Notes: generated from the sequence alone by a model not told the origin. 64,000 nt of DNA from Paraburkholderia antibiotica (GCF_012927125.1 NZ_JABBFZ010000002.1:124001-188000), one strand, 5' to 3'; positions 17,408 through 26,350 are shown, numbered from the stretch's first letter. Translations and numbers: made by a program.

Positions 17408-17698
17408 TCAGTGCGCTGCCCCGCGTTCCTGCATGAATGCCTCGATTTGCGGCAGCGTCACGTAACCGACTTTCTGCGTGTCGATTTCGTCGAAATGGCG
17501 CGCGAGCATCGGCATGCCGGCGGCCGCCTGCTCGCGGGTGAGCTTGCCGTCGTGCGAGGTATTGGCGTTTGAAAAGCGCGTTTGCAACTGCTGCGCCATG
17601 CGCTCCATCCGCTGCGGATCGATGCCTTGCGGCGCGGCCTGCGCAAACGTGACGGTGGATGCGCAGCACAGCAGCACGGTGACGAGCAACTTCTTCAT
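17408..17698 (-). CDS. Small secreted EF-hand-like protein
   Basis: 96 residues with a clear signal peptide (MKKLLVTVLLCCASTVTFAQ). Two EF-hand-like helix-loop-helix segments follow: NTSHDGKLTREQ (about 47-58) and DTQKVGYVTLPQ (about 74-85). Loop 1 keeps N, S, D and G positions but has Q at position 12; loop 2 lacks several acidic ligands, so calcium binding would be weak or lost. AAGGAGT precedes the ATG. It lies upstream of the efflux operon on the same strand. Any regulatory link is inference. Confidence 0.75.
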   Translation of the reverse strand: MKKLLVTVLLCCASTVTFAQAAPQGIDPQRMERMAQQLQTRFSNANTSHDGKLTREQAAAGMPMLARHFDEIDTQKVGYVTLPQIEAFMQERGAAH

Positions 17699-18017
17699 GA
17701 CTGACTCCTTCGGTTCGGTCACCGGTCGTCGCCTGCCAATGCCGCGAACCGTTTCGATGACAGGCCGAATTCTTGGCCAGCCGCGGCCGGACCGCAATTG
17801 CAGAATCATGTCGGGCAATGTCATGAGTCGACGTGCCTCTGCGTCGTGACATCGGATGAAATGAGTTTGCCGTTCCGTTTTGCGCGCGGGCTGTCTATCG
17901 TTCGTCTCGCTTCGTTTTCATTTTCGTTTTCGTTTTCGTTTGTCGTTCCGATCTTCCGACGGCGCCATCAGCGCCTTCGCTACCGACCGCGCTACCCGCG
18001 CATCTCAGGAGTCCCAA
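17699..18017. other. 319-bp divergent intergenic region with a TTTTCG repeat
   Basis: This separates the divergent genes at 17698 and 18018. At about 17911-17941 there is a run of hexamers TTTTCG (one copy TTTTCA), a simple repeat that could slip in length. No open frame here is credible. Confidence 0.5.
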
Positions 18018-18362
18018 GTGACTATTCGTCTCGCCTGCGCTTCGACTTTTACCGCCATCGGTCTTGCCTGCTCGCCCGTCGCTTATGCGCGCGTCGTCGT
18101 GTATCTGCCCGCGGCCGTGGTCTACGCGCCGCCGCCTCGGCCGGCTTATTACCCGGTGCCGATCTATCCGATGTACGTATCGGCGCCGCCGGTCGCCGTG
18201 CCCGTTGCAGTCTCGACGATCGTCGCCGCGCCGCCGATGCAGCCGGCGAGCGCAACGACCGGCGCCGCCGGTGCGACCGTCGTGTCGCCCGCCGCCGCTT
18301 ACGCGGTCGTTCCCGCGCCGGTGGTCAACTACGCGCAACCGCTTGGGATCGTGCCGAATTGA
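18018..18362 (+). CDS. Small secreted Pro/Ala/Val-rich protein
   Basis: 114 residues starting at a GTG with AGGAG six bases upstream. The first 25 residues form a signal peptide with an A-Y-A type cleavage site. The mature part is low in charge and rich in P, A, V and Y (for example YAPPPRPAYYPVPIYPMYV), like unstructured cell-envelope proteins. No family is recognised. It is divergent from the EF-hand-like gene. Codon use matches the surroundings, and the GTG start is supported by the ribosome site and signal peptide. Confidence 0.65.
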   Translation: MTIRLACASTFTAIGLACSPVAYARVVVYLPAAVVYAPPPRPAYYPVPIYPMYVSAPPVAVPVAVSTIVAAPPMQPASATTGAAGATVVSPAAAYAVVPAPVVNYAQPLGIVPN

Positions 18363-18735
18363 CCTGGCGCCTCGCGTGTTGGCCGTGCGCGTTGGCGATT
18401 ACCGCAACCGCGTATTTCGATGCCGTGGAATCGGTGTAGGAATCGGCGCAGAACACGCGTTTCGCCCGCACGCGTTGCGAATTCCGTTTGCCGAAAAGGA
18501 TGCGACCGGGCTGTGCATCGGCCGTAGCGATGCCAATTGGGGGCTGTCAGCGCCGCAAGTAAAGCTTGCACGCGTTGGCCGCTTCTTACCATTTTCGCGG
18601 CGTCGCGCTTGCGTGTGGAATCGGCGCTTTCCGCCACGGAGACTGGCTCGAGCCGCCTACGGACAAACTGGAACGGAGTTTGCTTTTATACGGAAGTTCG
18701 CGCGGGCTAATCCCCCACTTTCCGGAACCTTTCAG
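18363..18735. other. 373-bp region without a supported gene
   Basis: Frames stay open through this stretch, but none shows a ribosome site or family-like sequence. The motif GGAATCGG recurs several times. TTTTATAC near 18685 could be a -10 box for the small gene at 18736, but no good -35 partner is seen. Confidence 0.35.
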
Positions 18736-18984
18736 ATGAGTTACCAGGATATCGATAAAGAAATCGCCCACCTCGAAGTCGTTTTTGGCTTGATCTCTCC
18801 TCGCGACCGCTTTCCGCTGTCGTACTGGCATAGTCGGCTGCACGCGTTGAACCGGTCGTCGATGATGCCGGCGCAACGCGCGCGCGTCGCCCACCTCGAA
18901 ACGATCCTGCGCTCGGTCGGCGCGCGGATCGATCAGATCACCGGAGCGGCGCGGCAACGCTCGACCGTGAGCACGGGTCGATGA
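18736..18984 (+). CDS. Conserved-looking small hypothetical protein
   Basis: 82 residues, predicted mostly helical and soluble. An acidic N-terminus (YQDIDKEIAHLEVVFGLI) is followed by PLSYWHSRLHALNRSSMMPA and a basic end. I do not recognise the family. The ATG at 18736 has only a weak ribosome site (GGAACC), but the sequence has balanced composition, unlike the arginine-rich antisense frames around it. The stop codon overlaps the first copy of the 14-bp direct repeat at 18981. Confidence 0.5.
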   Translation: MSYQDIDKEIAHLEVVFGLISPRDRFPLSYWHSRLHALNRSSMMPAQRARVAHLETILRSVGARIDQITGAARQRSTVSTGR

Positions 18985-19022
18985 CACAGCGGACGTGACC
19001 CATAGACCATGACACAGCGGAC
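18981..19022. repeat. Pair of 14-bp direct repeats
   Basis: ATGACACAGCGGAC occurs at 18981-18994 and again at 19009-19022, 28 bp apart. It may be a relic of a mobile element end, but no transposase is next to it. Confidence 0.6.
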
Positions 19023-19182
19023 AGACACCGGCGAAAACGACAGCCGCATGCGGTAAACGTCCGAGCTGAAATTGACGCGTCGGACGGTTACCGCAAACCT
19101 TGATCAGGGTTGTCGATTTGTACGTCGGTGGGTCGTTACGCGTCACACGATGCTGTGTACGAAGCGAAAGCAGCAAGTCCCC

Positions 19183-20433
19183 TCACCCCATCAACACCCG
19201 CGCCCCCAACGCCAACACCAGCGCGGGTACCATCACCAGTACCCCGACCTTCAGAAACTTCATGAAGCTCACGTCCTCGCCCTCGCGGCGAATGGCGTTG
19301 AGCCACAGGATCGTCGCAAGAGAACCGGTGATCGACAGATTCGGCCCGAGATCGACGCCGATCAGCAGTGCGTCGATCACGCGCTCGGGGCTATGCGCCT
19401 GCATCACCGTCGAACTCGCGATCAACCCCGCCGGCAGATTGTTCATCAGGTTGCTGCCGAACGCGATGATCGCGCCCGCCCAACCCGCCGCGGCCATTTC
19501 GTTGTGCTCGGTCGCGCGCCGCAACTCGGCCGCGAGCGCGTTGATCACGCCGGTGTGATCGAGCATTTCGACCAGCACGAACAATGCGGCGACGAGCGGC
19601 AACACGCTCCATGAAATTTCGCGGATCATCGGCAGCGGCGATTTGCGCTCCTGGAGCAACACGACGAGCGCGGTCAGCGTGCCGAGAATCGCGGTCGGCA
19701 TGCCGAGCTGGATGTCGTACGCGGACACCGTCAACAGCGCGCCGGCCGTGACCGCGATGCCCGCGAGCGCGACGCGGCCGCTCGACGACAGCTTCACCAC
19801 GTCGAGATTCGCTTCGCAGACGCCGGCCAACGCATCGCGCTGGGTCCAGCGCAGCATCACGAAGGTCGCGACGATCGACAGCACCGACGGCACCGTGAAG
19901 CGCGCCATCCAGTGTCCGAGCGGCGGCGTGTGATTGCCGTACAGCACGATGTTGGCGGGATTCGAAATCGGCAGCACGAAGCTCGCCGCGTTGGCGACAA
20001 ACGCGCAGATGAAGAGTAGCGGCAACGGCGGCGTCTTCGCCTTCTTCGCGGCGGCGAACACGGCGGGGGTCAGCACGACCGCGGTGGCGTCGTTGGAAAG
20101 AAACGCCGTGATCACGACGCCGAACAGATACACCAGCACGAACAGCTTGCGCGGCGAGCTGCGCGCATGATTGACCGCGAGCACCGCGACCCAGTCGAAC
20201 AGTCCTTCGCGGCGGCCGACCTCCGAGAGCAGCATCATGCCGAACAGGAACAGATAGACATCGGTGCCCTTGCCGATCGCCTCGAACGCGAGCGGCAGCG
20301 GCAGCAGACCGAGCGCGACGAGCAGCACCGCGCCGGCGACGGCCCATACGGCCTCGGGCCATTTGAACGGCCGCGTGATCACACCGGCCGTTGCAACGGC
20401 GGCAATACCCCAGGAAAGAAAAACGGAATTCAC
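19183..20433 (-). CDS. ArsB/NhaD-superfamily ion transporter (SLC13/ArsB-like)
   Basis: 416 residues with 10-12 predicted membrane helices. Recognisable ion-transporter motifs are FLSNDATAVVLTPAV in the first half and FGSNLMNNLPAGLIAS in the second, the paired re-entrant NDA/NNxP motifs of the arsenite/anion exporter superfamily. Length fits ArsB-type permeases. There is no arsR, arsC or other arsenic gene nearby, so the ion is uncertain; arsenite, a dicarboxylate or sodium/proton exchange remain possible. The start is a GTG at 20433 without a strong ribosome site. Confidence 0.75.
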   Translation of the reverse strand: MNSVFLSWGIAAVATAGVITRPFKWPEAVWAVAGAVLLVALGLLPLPLAFEAIGKGTDVYLFLFGMMLLSEVGRREGLFDWVAVLAVNHARSSPRKLFVLVYLFGVVITAFLSNDATAVVLTPAVFAAAKKAKTPPLPLLFICAFVANAASFVLPISNPANIVLYGNHTPPLGHWMARFTVPSVLSIVATFVMLRWTQRDALAGVCEANLDVVKLSSSGRVALAGIAVTAGALLTVSAYDIQLGMPTAILGTLTALVVLLQERKSPLPMIREISWSVLPLVAALFVLVEMLDHTGVINALAAELRRATEHNEMAAAGWAGAIIAFGSNLMNNLPAGLIASSTVMQAHSPERVIDALLIGVDLGPNLSITGSLATILWLNAIRREGEDVSFMKFLKVGVLVMVPALVLALGARVLMG

Positions 20434-20658
20434 AGCATCAGCCCGGATGATGAGTTATTTCGACAGCCGCGCAACCACATGCGGCCTTGTTGTTCGGGGT
20501 CACAAATTACCACATCCGGTCCCGCGCGAAAGCCTTTCAACCCCATTAGCATCACGACGACAACAATCTGTTCTCCCGTGCCCGCCTATTCAGTTTTACC
20601 TGGCATCCCTACTATCCGCATTCCCACGCGGCCTTCCGCGAGCAACGGATAGAACACG

Positions 20659-21216
20659 ATGCAAACTCGAGCTTCCACACGCTATAGCGGCGCGGCCATC
20701 GCGCTGCACTGGCTGATCGCGGCGCTGATGATCTGCGGCTTCTATATCGGCTGGATCATGACCGATATCCCCGGCTTCACGCCGACCAAGCTCAAGTACT
20801 TCTCGTGGCACAAGTGGCTCGGCGTGACCGTGTTCGCGCTCGCCGTGCTGCGCGTGCTGTGGCGCGCGACGCACCGCGCGCCGCCGCTCGATGCCGCCAC
20901 GCCCGCATGGCAGAAGGCCGCCGCGCACGCGGTGCACGGCGTGCTGTATCTGCTGATGCTGGCGATTCCGCTGTCCGGCTACTTCTACAGCTCGGCGGCC
21001 GGCATTCAGGTCGTGTATCTCGGCATCGTGCCGCTGCCGACCTTTATCGGTCCCGACCCAGCGCTGAAGGCCACGCTGCGCTCGCTCCACGTGCTGCTCA
21101 ACTACACGCTGCTCGCGTTGGTGGCCATGCACGTGCTCGCCGCGCTCAAGCATCAGTTCGTCGATCGCGACGGCCTGCTCGCGTGCATGGTGCCGTTCCT
21201 GAAGACCCGTGATTAA
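20659..21216 (+). CDS. Cytochrome b561 family protein
   Basis: 185 residues with four membrane helices. Candidate haem-ligand histidines are seen in IALHWLIAALM, FSWHKWLGV, HAVHGVLYLLM and SLHVLLNYTLLALVAMHVL, matching the bacterial b561 (CybB) fold. It would move electrons from the quinol pool to periplasmic acceptors. Two secreted YceI-family proteins follow on the same strand, a grouping often found in Proteobacteria, which suggests a shared role in quinone or isoprenoid handling at the inner membrane surface. Confidence 0.9.
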   Translation: MQTRASTRYSGAAIALHWLIAALMICGFYIGWIMTDIPGFTPTKLKYFSWHKWLGVTVFALAVLRVLWRATHRAPPLDAATPAWQKAAAHAVHGVLYLLMLAIPLSGYFYSSAAGIQVVYLGIVPLPTFIGPDPALKATLRSLHVLLNYTLLALVAMHVLAALKHQFVDRDGLLACMVPFLKTRD

Positions 21217-21362
21217 TGGCACACGCCGGGGCACGCCTTGGGTGCGCCCCAATATCACACCTTGAATAAATACGAAAGTCACGATTGGCTACGAGCTATT
21301 GGCAATCTAATTCCTCGCGGTGTGCAATGATGCCCCGCGGCTCCGCTAGGATGCGTACCACC

Positions 21363-21935
21363 ATGAAAACACTCTTCTCTCTCTCCGCTCATCGCGCGGC
21401 GCTCGCTTCGGTTGCGGCGCTGACGCTGTTCGGCGCGAACCTCGCGCAAGCCGACGTCGACCTCGCGAAAAGCAGCGTGATCGCGACGACCAGACAGATG
21501 AACGTGCCGGTCGACGGCAAGTTCAGAAAGTTCTCCGCACAACTGAACTTCGATCCGGCGAAGCCGGCCGCGGGCAGCGCGAGCGTGTCGATCGACACCG
21601 CCAGCTACGACCTCGGCGCCGACGACTACAACAAGCAGGCGCAAGGCAAGGAATGGTTCGACAGCGCCGCGTATCCGAACGCGACCTTCGTGTCGAGTTC
21701 GATCGCGCCGGCCGGCGGCAACCAGTACAAGGTGACCGGCAAGCTGACCATCAAGGGCAAGTCGCAGACGGTCGTCGTGCCGGTCGCGATCGCGAGCCAG
21801 GGCGCCACGCAAACCTTCGACGGCGCGCTGCCGATCAAGCGCACGCAGTTCGACGTCGGCACCGGCGAATGGAAAGACACGTCAGTCGTCGCCGACGAAG
21901 TCGTCATCAAATTTCATCTGGTCGCGAAGAAATAA
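21363..21935 (+). CDS. YceI-family periplasmic protein 1
   Basis: 190 residues. The signal peptide has an AQA-type cleavage site near residue 23. The mature part shows YceI lipocalin-like beta-strand motifs (FSAQLNFDPAKPAAGSASVS, WFDSAAYPNATFVSSSI, VTGKLTIKGKSQTVVVPV, FDGALPIKRTQFDVGTGEW). YceI proteins bind long isoprenoid or quinone lipids in a barrel. The ATG at 21363 is the last of several in-frame candidates and the one that gives a proper signal peptide. It lies between cytochrome b561 and the second YceI gene, with 48 bp to the latter. Confidence 0.88.
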   Translation: MKTLFSLSAHRAALASVAALTLFGANLAQADVDLAKSSVIATTRQMNVPVDGKFRKFSAQLNFDPAKPAAGSASVSIDTASYDLGADDYNKQAQGKEWFDSAAYPNATFVSSSIAPAGGNQYKVTGKLTIKGKSQTVVVPVAIASQGATQTFDGALPIKRTQFDVGTGEWKDTSVVADEVVIKFHLVAKK

Positions 21936-21983
21936 CGCCGGCCAGCGCAGCACCGCTTCACCTTCTGATACCTGGAGTCCAAC

Positions 21984-22562
21984 TTGAAGAAATCCTTCCT
22001 GCTCGCCGCCGGCGCGCTTGCCGCCGCCCTGTCGTTCAACGCGATGGCCGCCGACACCTATATGCTCGATCCGACCCACACGTATCCGAGCTTCGAGACC
22101 GATCACTTCGGCGGTCTGTCGGTCTGGCGCGGCAAGTTCAAGAAGAGCAGCGGCACGGTCGTGCTGGATCGCGCGGCGAAGACCGGCACGGTCGACGTGA
22201 CGATCGATCTGAACTCGGTCGACATCGGCAACGACAAGCTCGACGCCGAACTCGTGACCGACAAGTTCTTCGACACCGCGAAGTACCCGATCGCGACCTA
22301 CAAGGGCACGTCGATCCGCTTCGAAGGCGACAAGCCGGTCGAAGTGATCGGCACGCTGACGATGCACGGCATCACCAGGCCGGTCAATCTGCAGATCGTC
22401 TCGTTCAAGTGCATGCAGCACCCGATGCTCAAGCGCGAAGTGTGCGGCACGGAATCGACCGCGACGTTCAATCGCGACGACTTCGGCATCGACTTCGGCA
22501 AGGCATACGGCTTCAACATGAAGACGACGCTGCACATCCAGGCTGAAGGCATCAAGCAGTAA
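21984..22562 (+). CDS. YceI-family periplasmic protein 2
   Basis: 192 residues starting at a TTG with GGAG eight bases upstream. The signal peptide ends around MAA/DTY. YceI motifs include [56 protein letters not shown] and a C-terminal cysteine pair (CMQHP ... [19 protein letters not shown]). It is a diverged paralogue of the preceding gene, since it keeps the THS/TY start that the first copy lacks. The two probably work together with the b561 protein. A terminator hairpin follows. Confidence 0.9.
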   Translation: MKKSFLLAAGALAAALSFNAMAADTYMLDPTHTYPSFETDHFGGLSVWRGKFKKSSGTVVLDRAAKTGTVDVTIDLNSVDIGNDKLDAELVTDKFFDTAKYPIATYKGTSIRFEGDKPVEVIGTLTMHGITRPVNLQIVSFKCMQHPMLKREVCGTESTATFNRDDFGIDFGKAYGFNMKTTLHIQAEGIKQ

Positions 22563-22575
22563 GTCTTGCTTCACG

Positions 22576-22607
22576 CGGTTGCGGCGTGTGTGATGGCGCC
22601 GCAACCG
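22576..22607 (+). terminator. Terminator hairpin after the YceI genes
   Basis: CGGTTGCGGCG pairs perfectly with CGCCGCAACCG (11 bp) around a 10-base loop, 13 bases after the stop of the second YceI gene. A T-rich stretch (CGTTTTGCGCTTTT) follows, weaker than a classic T-tract. Confidence 0.65.
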
Positions 22608-22864
22608 TGCTTCGTTTTGCGCTTTTCTCGCGTTCCGCAGCGCTTCCCCGCGTTGCGCACTTTCCTCCGCGCCCCCCGCTTTTTCTCTACTTCCCGACGC
22701 CTCACGCGTCCTCATCCGCTTCCCCGCCCTCACCGCAAGGTACTATTACGGCTTGGCGCATCGCCGCGTCTTTGAATCCGCCGCCGCCCTCATCGAGGCC
22801 GACGACACAACACCGCCACCGCTCACCGCTCCACCCGTCACGCCCGTCACCTGGTTTTAGCCTC

Positions 22865-24031
22865 ATGAACGCACCGCTTCGCCGCATCGCGCATCTCGAC
22901 ATGGACGCGTTCTACGCATCCGTCGAGCTGCTGCGCTATCCGGAGCTGCGCGGTCGTGCGGTGGTGATCGGCGGCGGACGTAACAGCGCGCCGGAAATAC
23001 TCGCGGACGGCAGCAAGCGCTTCGCGAAGCTGCGCGATTACGCGGGCCGCGGCGTCGTCACCACGTCGACCTACGAGGCGCGCGCGCTCGGCGTGTTTTC
23101 GGCGATGGGCATGATGAAAGCGGCCGCGCTCGCGCCCGACGCGATCCTGCTGCCGACCGACTTCGATTCGTATCGTCACTATTCGCGCCTCTTCAAGGCG
23201 GCGGTCCGCACCTTCACGGACCGCATCGAGGATCGCGGCATCGACGAAATCTATATCGATCTGACCGAGCTGCCGGACGACGCACGCGACATCGCGAGCC
23301 GCATCAAGCAGGCGGTCAACGAAGCGACCGGCCTCACCTGCTCGATCTGCGTCGCGCCGAACAAGCTGCTCGCGAAGATCGGCTCCGAACTCGATAAACC
23401 CGACGGCCTGACGCTGCTCACGCCGGCCGACGTGCCGCTGCGCGTGTGGCCGCTGCCGGTGCGCAAGGTCAACGGCATCGGTCCGAAGGCCGCGGAAAAG
23501 CTGACCGCGCTAGGCCTCGCGACGGTCGGCGATCTGGCCGCCGCGGACGCGGGGCTGTTGCAGGACAACTTCGGGCGCAGCTACTCGGCGTGGCTGATGC
23601 AGGTCGCGCAGGGCCACGACGAGCGGCCGGTGGTGGTCGAATCGGAGCCCAAGTCGATCAGCCGCGAGACGACCTTCGAGCGCGATCTGCATCCGCGTCA
23701 CGACCGGCCGGCGTTATCGAGCGCGTTTACGGCGCTGTGCGTGCGTGTGGCCGGCGATCTGGTCCGTAAGGGCTATGTGGGCCGCACGGTCGGCATCAAG
23801 CTGCGTTACGACGATTTCCGCACCGTCACGCGCGACCTGACGCTCGACGAACCGACCGCCGACGCGACCGACATCCGCCGCGCGGCGACCGAGTGTTTGC
23901 GACGGGTGGAGTTGAACCGCAAGCTGCGGCTGCTCGGCGTGCGCATCAGTACGCTGACGTCGGCGAGCGAACAGGCGCGCAAACCGCGCCTGCCGGTTCA
24001 GGCCGACTTGCCTTTCGCGAGCGACGAATAG
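22865..24031 (+). CDS. dinB: DNA polymerase IV (Y family)
   Basis: 388 residues, slightly longer than E. coli Pol IV. The N-terminal catalytic motif HLDMDAFYASVE (D12; steric-gate pair F16-Y17), the second acidic motif RGIDEIYID, the helix-hairpin-helix GIGPKAAEKLTALG and the little-finger domain are all present. The C-terminus has QADLPF, a fair match to a sliding-clamp-binding peptide. It extends DNA past lesions with low fidelity. No LexA-type box (CTGT-N8-ACAG) was found in the 250 bp upstream. The ATG at 22865 starts the conserved protein, and the 3' end overlaps the convergent kinase gene by 34 bp. Confidence 0.92.
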   Translation: MNAPLRRIAHLDMDAFYASVELLRYPELRGRAVVIGGGRNSAPEILADGSKRFAKLRDYAGRGVVTTSTYEARALGVFSAMGMMKAAALAPDAILLPTDFDSYRHYSRLFKAAVRTFTDRIEDRGIDEIYIDLTELPDDARDIASRIKQAVNEATGLTCSICVAPNKLLAKIGSELDKPDGLTLLTPADVPLRVWPLPVRKVNGIGPKAAEKLTALGLATVGDLAAADAGLLQDNFGRSYSAWLMQVAQGHDERPVVVESEPKSISRETTFERDLHPRHDRPALSSAFTALCVRVAGDLVRKGYVGRTVGIKLRYDDFRTVTRDLTLDEPTADATDIRRAATECLRRVELNRKLRLLGVRISTLTSASEQARKPRLPVQADLPFASDE

Positions 24032-25473
24032 GCGGTGTCGGCGGCCGCGTCGGACGCATTCGCGCGCGCAGCCGGCACATCGCCCGACGCGATCGACATC
24101 ACCGACGCCGCCACCGAGAACGAGAACGTATTGACGCCGTTCGCGCTCTGCGCGGACACCGTGCCGCGATGCATCTCCGCGATCGCCTTCACGATCGCGA
24201 GACCGAGCCCGTGGTTTTCGCGGCTATTGGTGCGCGAGACTTCCGCGCGATAGAAGCGGTCGAACAGATGCTCGAGGATATCCGGTGCGATCGGCGCCCC
24301 CGGATTCGCGACGATCACGCGCACCTGATCGCGCAACTCGCCTTCCCCGCGCGCGATCGTCACGTTGATCGACGCGCCCGGCTCACAATGCTGGATCGCG
24401 TTCATCAGCAGATTCGCGCACGCGCGGCCGAACAGCGAGCGGTTCACGCGCGCCATCGCGTCGCCGTGTAGATGCGCATGCACGCGCGCCTCTTCGAGCG
24501 GGATCTCCAGAAACTCCAGCGTATGCGCGACTTCCGCCGCGAGCGACACCTCGATGAGCCCGGTCGCGCGTTCGCCCTGATCGGCGCGCGCGAGGAACAG
24601 CATGTCGTTGATGATCGCGCGCATCCGCTCGAATTCCTCGAGATTCGATTGCAGCGTGTGGCGCAGATCGTCGACCGAACGGTTGCGCGTGAGCGCGACT
24701 TCGGTCTGGCCGATCAGGATCGTCACCGGCGTGCGCAGTTCGTGCGCGACGTCGGCGTTGAACGATTCGAGCCGGCCATACGCGCCGTCGAGCCGTTCGA
24801 GCGCGCCGTTGAACGAGTTGGCGAGATCGTTCAGTTCGAGCGGCAGCGACGCGGTGTTCAGGCGCTGCGAGCGATTGTTCGGACTGACCGCCGACGCATC
24901 GCGCGTCAAACGCGTGAGCGGCGCGAGGCCGATGCGTGTGACCGAATAGCTGAGCAGCAGCACCGCGAGACTGCCGAGCGCGGACAGCGCGGCGAGCGCC
25001 GAGCCGAATACGCGCATCGTGCGCAGGTTCGGCGAATAGCTGGCGGCGACCTGCAACTGCACCGGCGGACGCGCGGCATTGGCGGGCAAGGTCACCGTCG
25101 AGGTCAGCATGTCGGGGCCGCCGCCGGCCGGCGCGATGCGCGCATAGCCGCCGGGCCAGCTCTTCGTGACCGTGCCCTGCACCGGCGTGCCGAAGTGATA
25201 GCTCGGGTCCTCGCTCGACACCGAGTACACGGTGCTGCTGTCGTGCGGCGTCATGTCGGTGAGTTTTTCGCGCGCCATCCGCCACTTCTCGGGCGTGACC
25301 GCGTGATAGACGATGATGCGCGCGATCTGCGTGCGATCGTCGAGCGATTCGCGCAGATGATGTTCGAGCTGCGTGCGCAGCACCAGAAAGAGCCCGGTGC
25401 CGACCAGCGTGAAGACGAACAGCGCGACCAGCGCGAACATCGACGCAAGCCGCCGGGCGATCGAACGGTTCAT
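23998..25473 (-). CDS. Heavy-metal-type sensor histidine kinase of efflux system 2
   Basis: 491 residues. Membrane helices lie at about 11-33 and 157-178, flanking a periplasmic sensor of about 120 residues. HAMP is followed by the phosphoacceptor motif VAHELRTPVT (H244), the N box NLLMNAIQHC, and HGLGLAIV. The architecture and RR/HK order resemble CusS/CopS/IrlS kinases. The ATG overlaps the response regulator stop (ATGA). A C-terminal tail of about 35 residues, rich in A and S, runs into dinB on the other strand. It probably senses a metal or drug for the adjacent RND system. Confidence 0.88.
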   Translation of the reverse strand: MNRSIARRLASMFALVALFVFTLVGTGLFLVLRTQLEHHLRESLDDRTQIARIIVYHAVTPEKWRMAREKLTDMTPHDSSTVYSVSSEDPSYHFGTPVQGTVTKSWPGGYARIAPAGGGPDMLTSTVTLPANAARPPVQLQVAASYSPNLRTMRVFGSALAALSALGSLAVLLLSYSVTRIGLAPLTRLTRDASAVSPNNRSQRLNTASLPLELNDLANSFNGALERLDGAYGRLESFNADVAHELRTPVTILIGQTEVALTRNRSVDDLRHTLQSNLEEFERMRAIINDMLFLARADQGERATGLIEVSLAAEVAHTLEFLEIPLEEARVHAHLHGDAMARVNRSLFGRACANLLMNAIQHCEPGASINVTIARGEGELRDQVRVIVANPGAPIAPDILEHLFDRFYRAEVSRTNSRENHGLGLAIVKAIAEMHRGTVSAQSANGVNTFSFSVAASVMSIASGDVPAARANASDAAADTAYSSLAKGKSA

Positions 25474-26156
25474 GATGATTCGGCCTCTTCGCGCACTTCG
25501 AGCACGTAGCCCATCCCGCGCACCGTGTGCAGCAGCTTCGACGGAAACGGGCCGTCGAGCTTCGCGCGCAGGCGCTTGATCGCGGTTTCGACGACGTTGG
25601 TGTGGCTGTCGAAATTGACGTCCCACACGAGTTCGGTAATCGCGGTCTTCGACAGGATATCGCCCTGACGGCGCGCGAGCACGCTGAGCAGCTGGAATTC
25701 CTTCGCGGTCAGATCGAGCCGCACGCCGTCGCGCGTCGCGCGCCGGCCGATCAGATCGACGAACAGATCGCCGACCGAAATCAGCGTGGACTCCTGGGAA
25801 CGCGTGCGGCGCGCCAGCGCATGCAGACGCTCGACGAGTTCGAGAAACGAGAACGGCTTGGTCAGATAGTCGTCGGCGCCTTCGCGCAGACCGCGCACGC
25901 GGTCGTTCACGTGATCGCGCGCGGTCAGCATGATGACCGGCGTCGACTTGCGCATGCGCAGCGCCTTCAGCACGCTGAAGCCGTCGCGCTTGGGCAGCAT
26001 CACGTCGAGGACGATCACGTCGTAATCGAATTCGGTGGCCAGATGCATGCCTTCCTCGCCGTCGAGCGCGACGTCGACGACCCAACCCTGCTCTGTCAGA
26101 CCGGAGCGCAGGTAGTCCACCACCTTGTGCTCGTCTTCAACAATCAGCAATTTCAT
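25470..26156 (-). CDS. OmpR-family response regulator of efflux system 2 (CusR/CopR-like)
   Basis: 228 residues. The receiver domain has phospho-acceptor D51 (VIVLDVMLPKRDGF) and the DDYLTKPFSF lysine motif. The winged helix ends VETAIKRLRAKLDGPFPSKL followed by HTVRGMGYVLEVRE, the CusR/IrlR-type signature. The ATG at 26156 starts the conserved MKLLIVEDEHKV; longer frames upstream are not conserved-looking. It lies 194 bp after the outer membrane factor gene, with its own candidate -10 box and an inverted repeat in that gap. Confidence 0.92.
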   Translation of the reverse strand: MKLLIVEDEHKVVDYLRSGLTEQGWVVDVALDGEEGMHLATEFDYDVIVLDVMLPKRDGFSVLKALRMRKSTPVIMLTARDHVNDRVRGLREGADDYLTKPFSFLELVERLHALARRTRSQESTLISVGDLFVDLIGRRATRDGVRLDLTAKEFQLLSVLARRQGDILSKTAITELVWDVNFDSHTNVVETAIKRLRAKLDGPFPSKLLHTVRGMGYVLEVREEAESS

Positions 26157-26207
26157 GCGGGTCCCCTGTCGACCGCGGCGGGTGCTTCGGCACCGGCCGC
26201 GGTCTCG

Positions 26208-26249
26208 TGCAACGTCGTTGCATAACGTTCTGCTTAACGATCCATTATA
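26208..26249 (-). promoter_or_regulatory. Candidate promoter -10 box and inverted repeat before the response regulator
   Basis: On the minus strand TATAAT occurs at 26249-26244, although no good -35 box is found. Just downstream is TGCAACG-T-CGTTGCA (26208-26222), a perfect 7-1-7 inverted repeat that could be a regulator site in the 5' leader. Confidence 0.4.
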
Positions 26250-26350
26250 CGAAACGCCCTGATTTGCCCGGGCCGCCGTGGCGACCGGCGGGCTCATGCT
26301 TACACGCTCACCGGCTCGCAGGCCGCCACGCGCGAGCGCGGCGGGCGCGG

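Noticed and set aside
18363..18735. Open frame joining 18064-18984 as one 306-codon gene
   Set aside because: The first two thirds are Arg/Ser/Pro-rich shadow of the secreted protein gene. Only the last 82 codons look coding.
22610..22860. LexA box upstream of dinB
   Set aside because: No CTGT-N8-ACAG or close match was seen.
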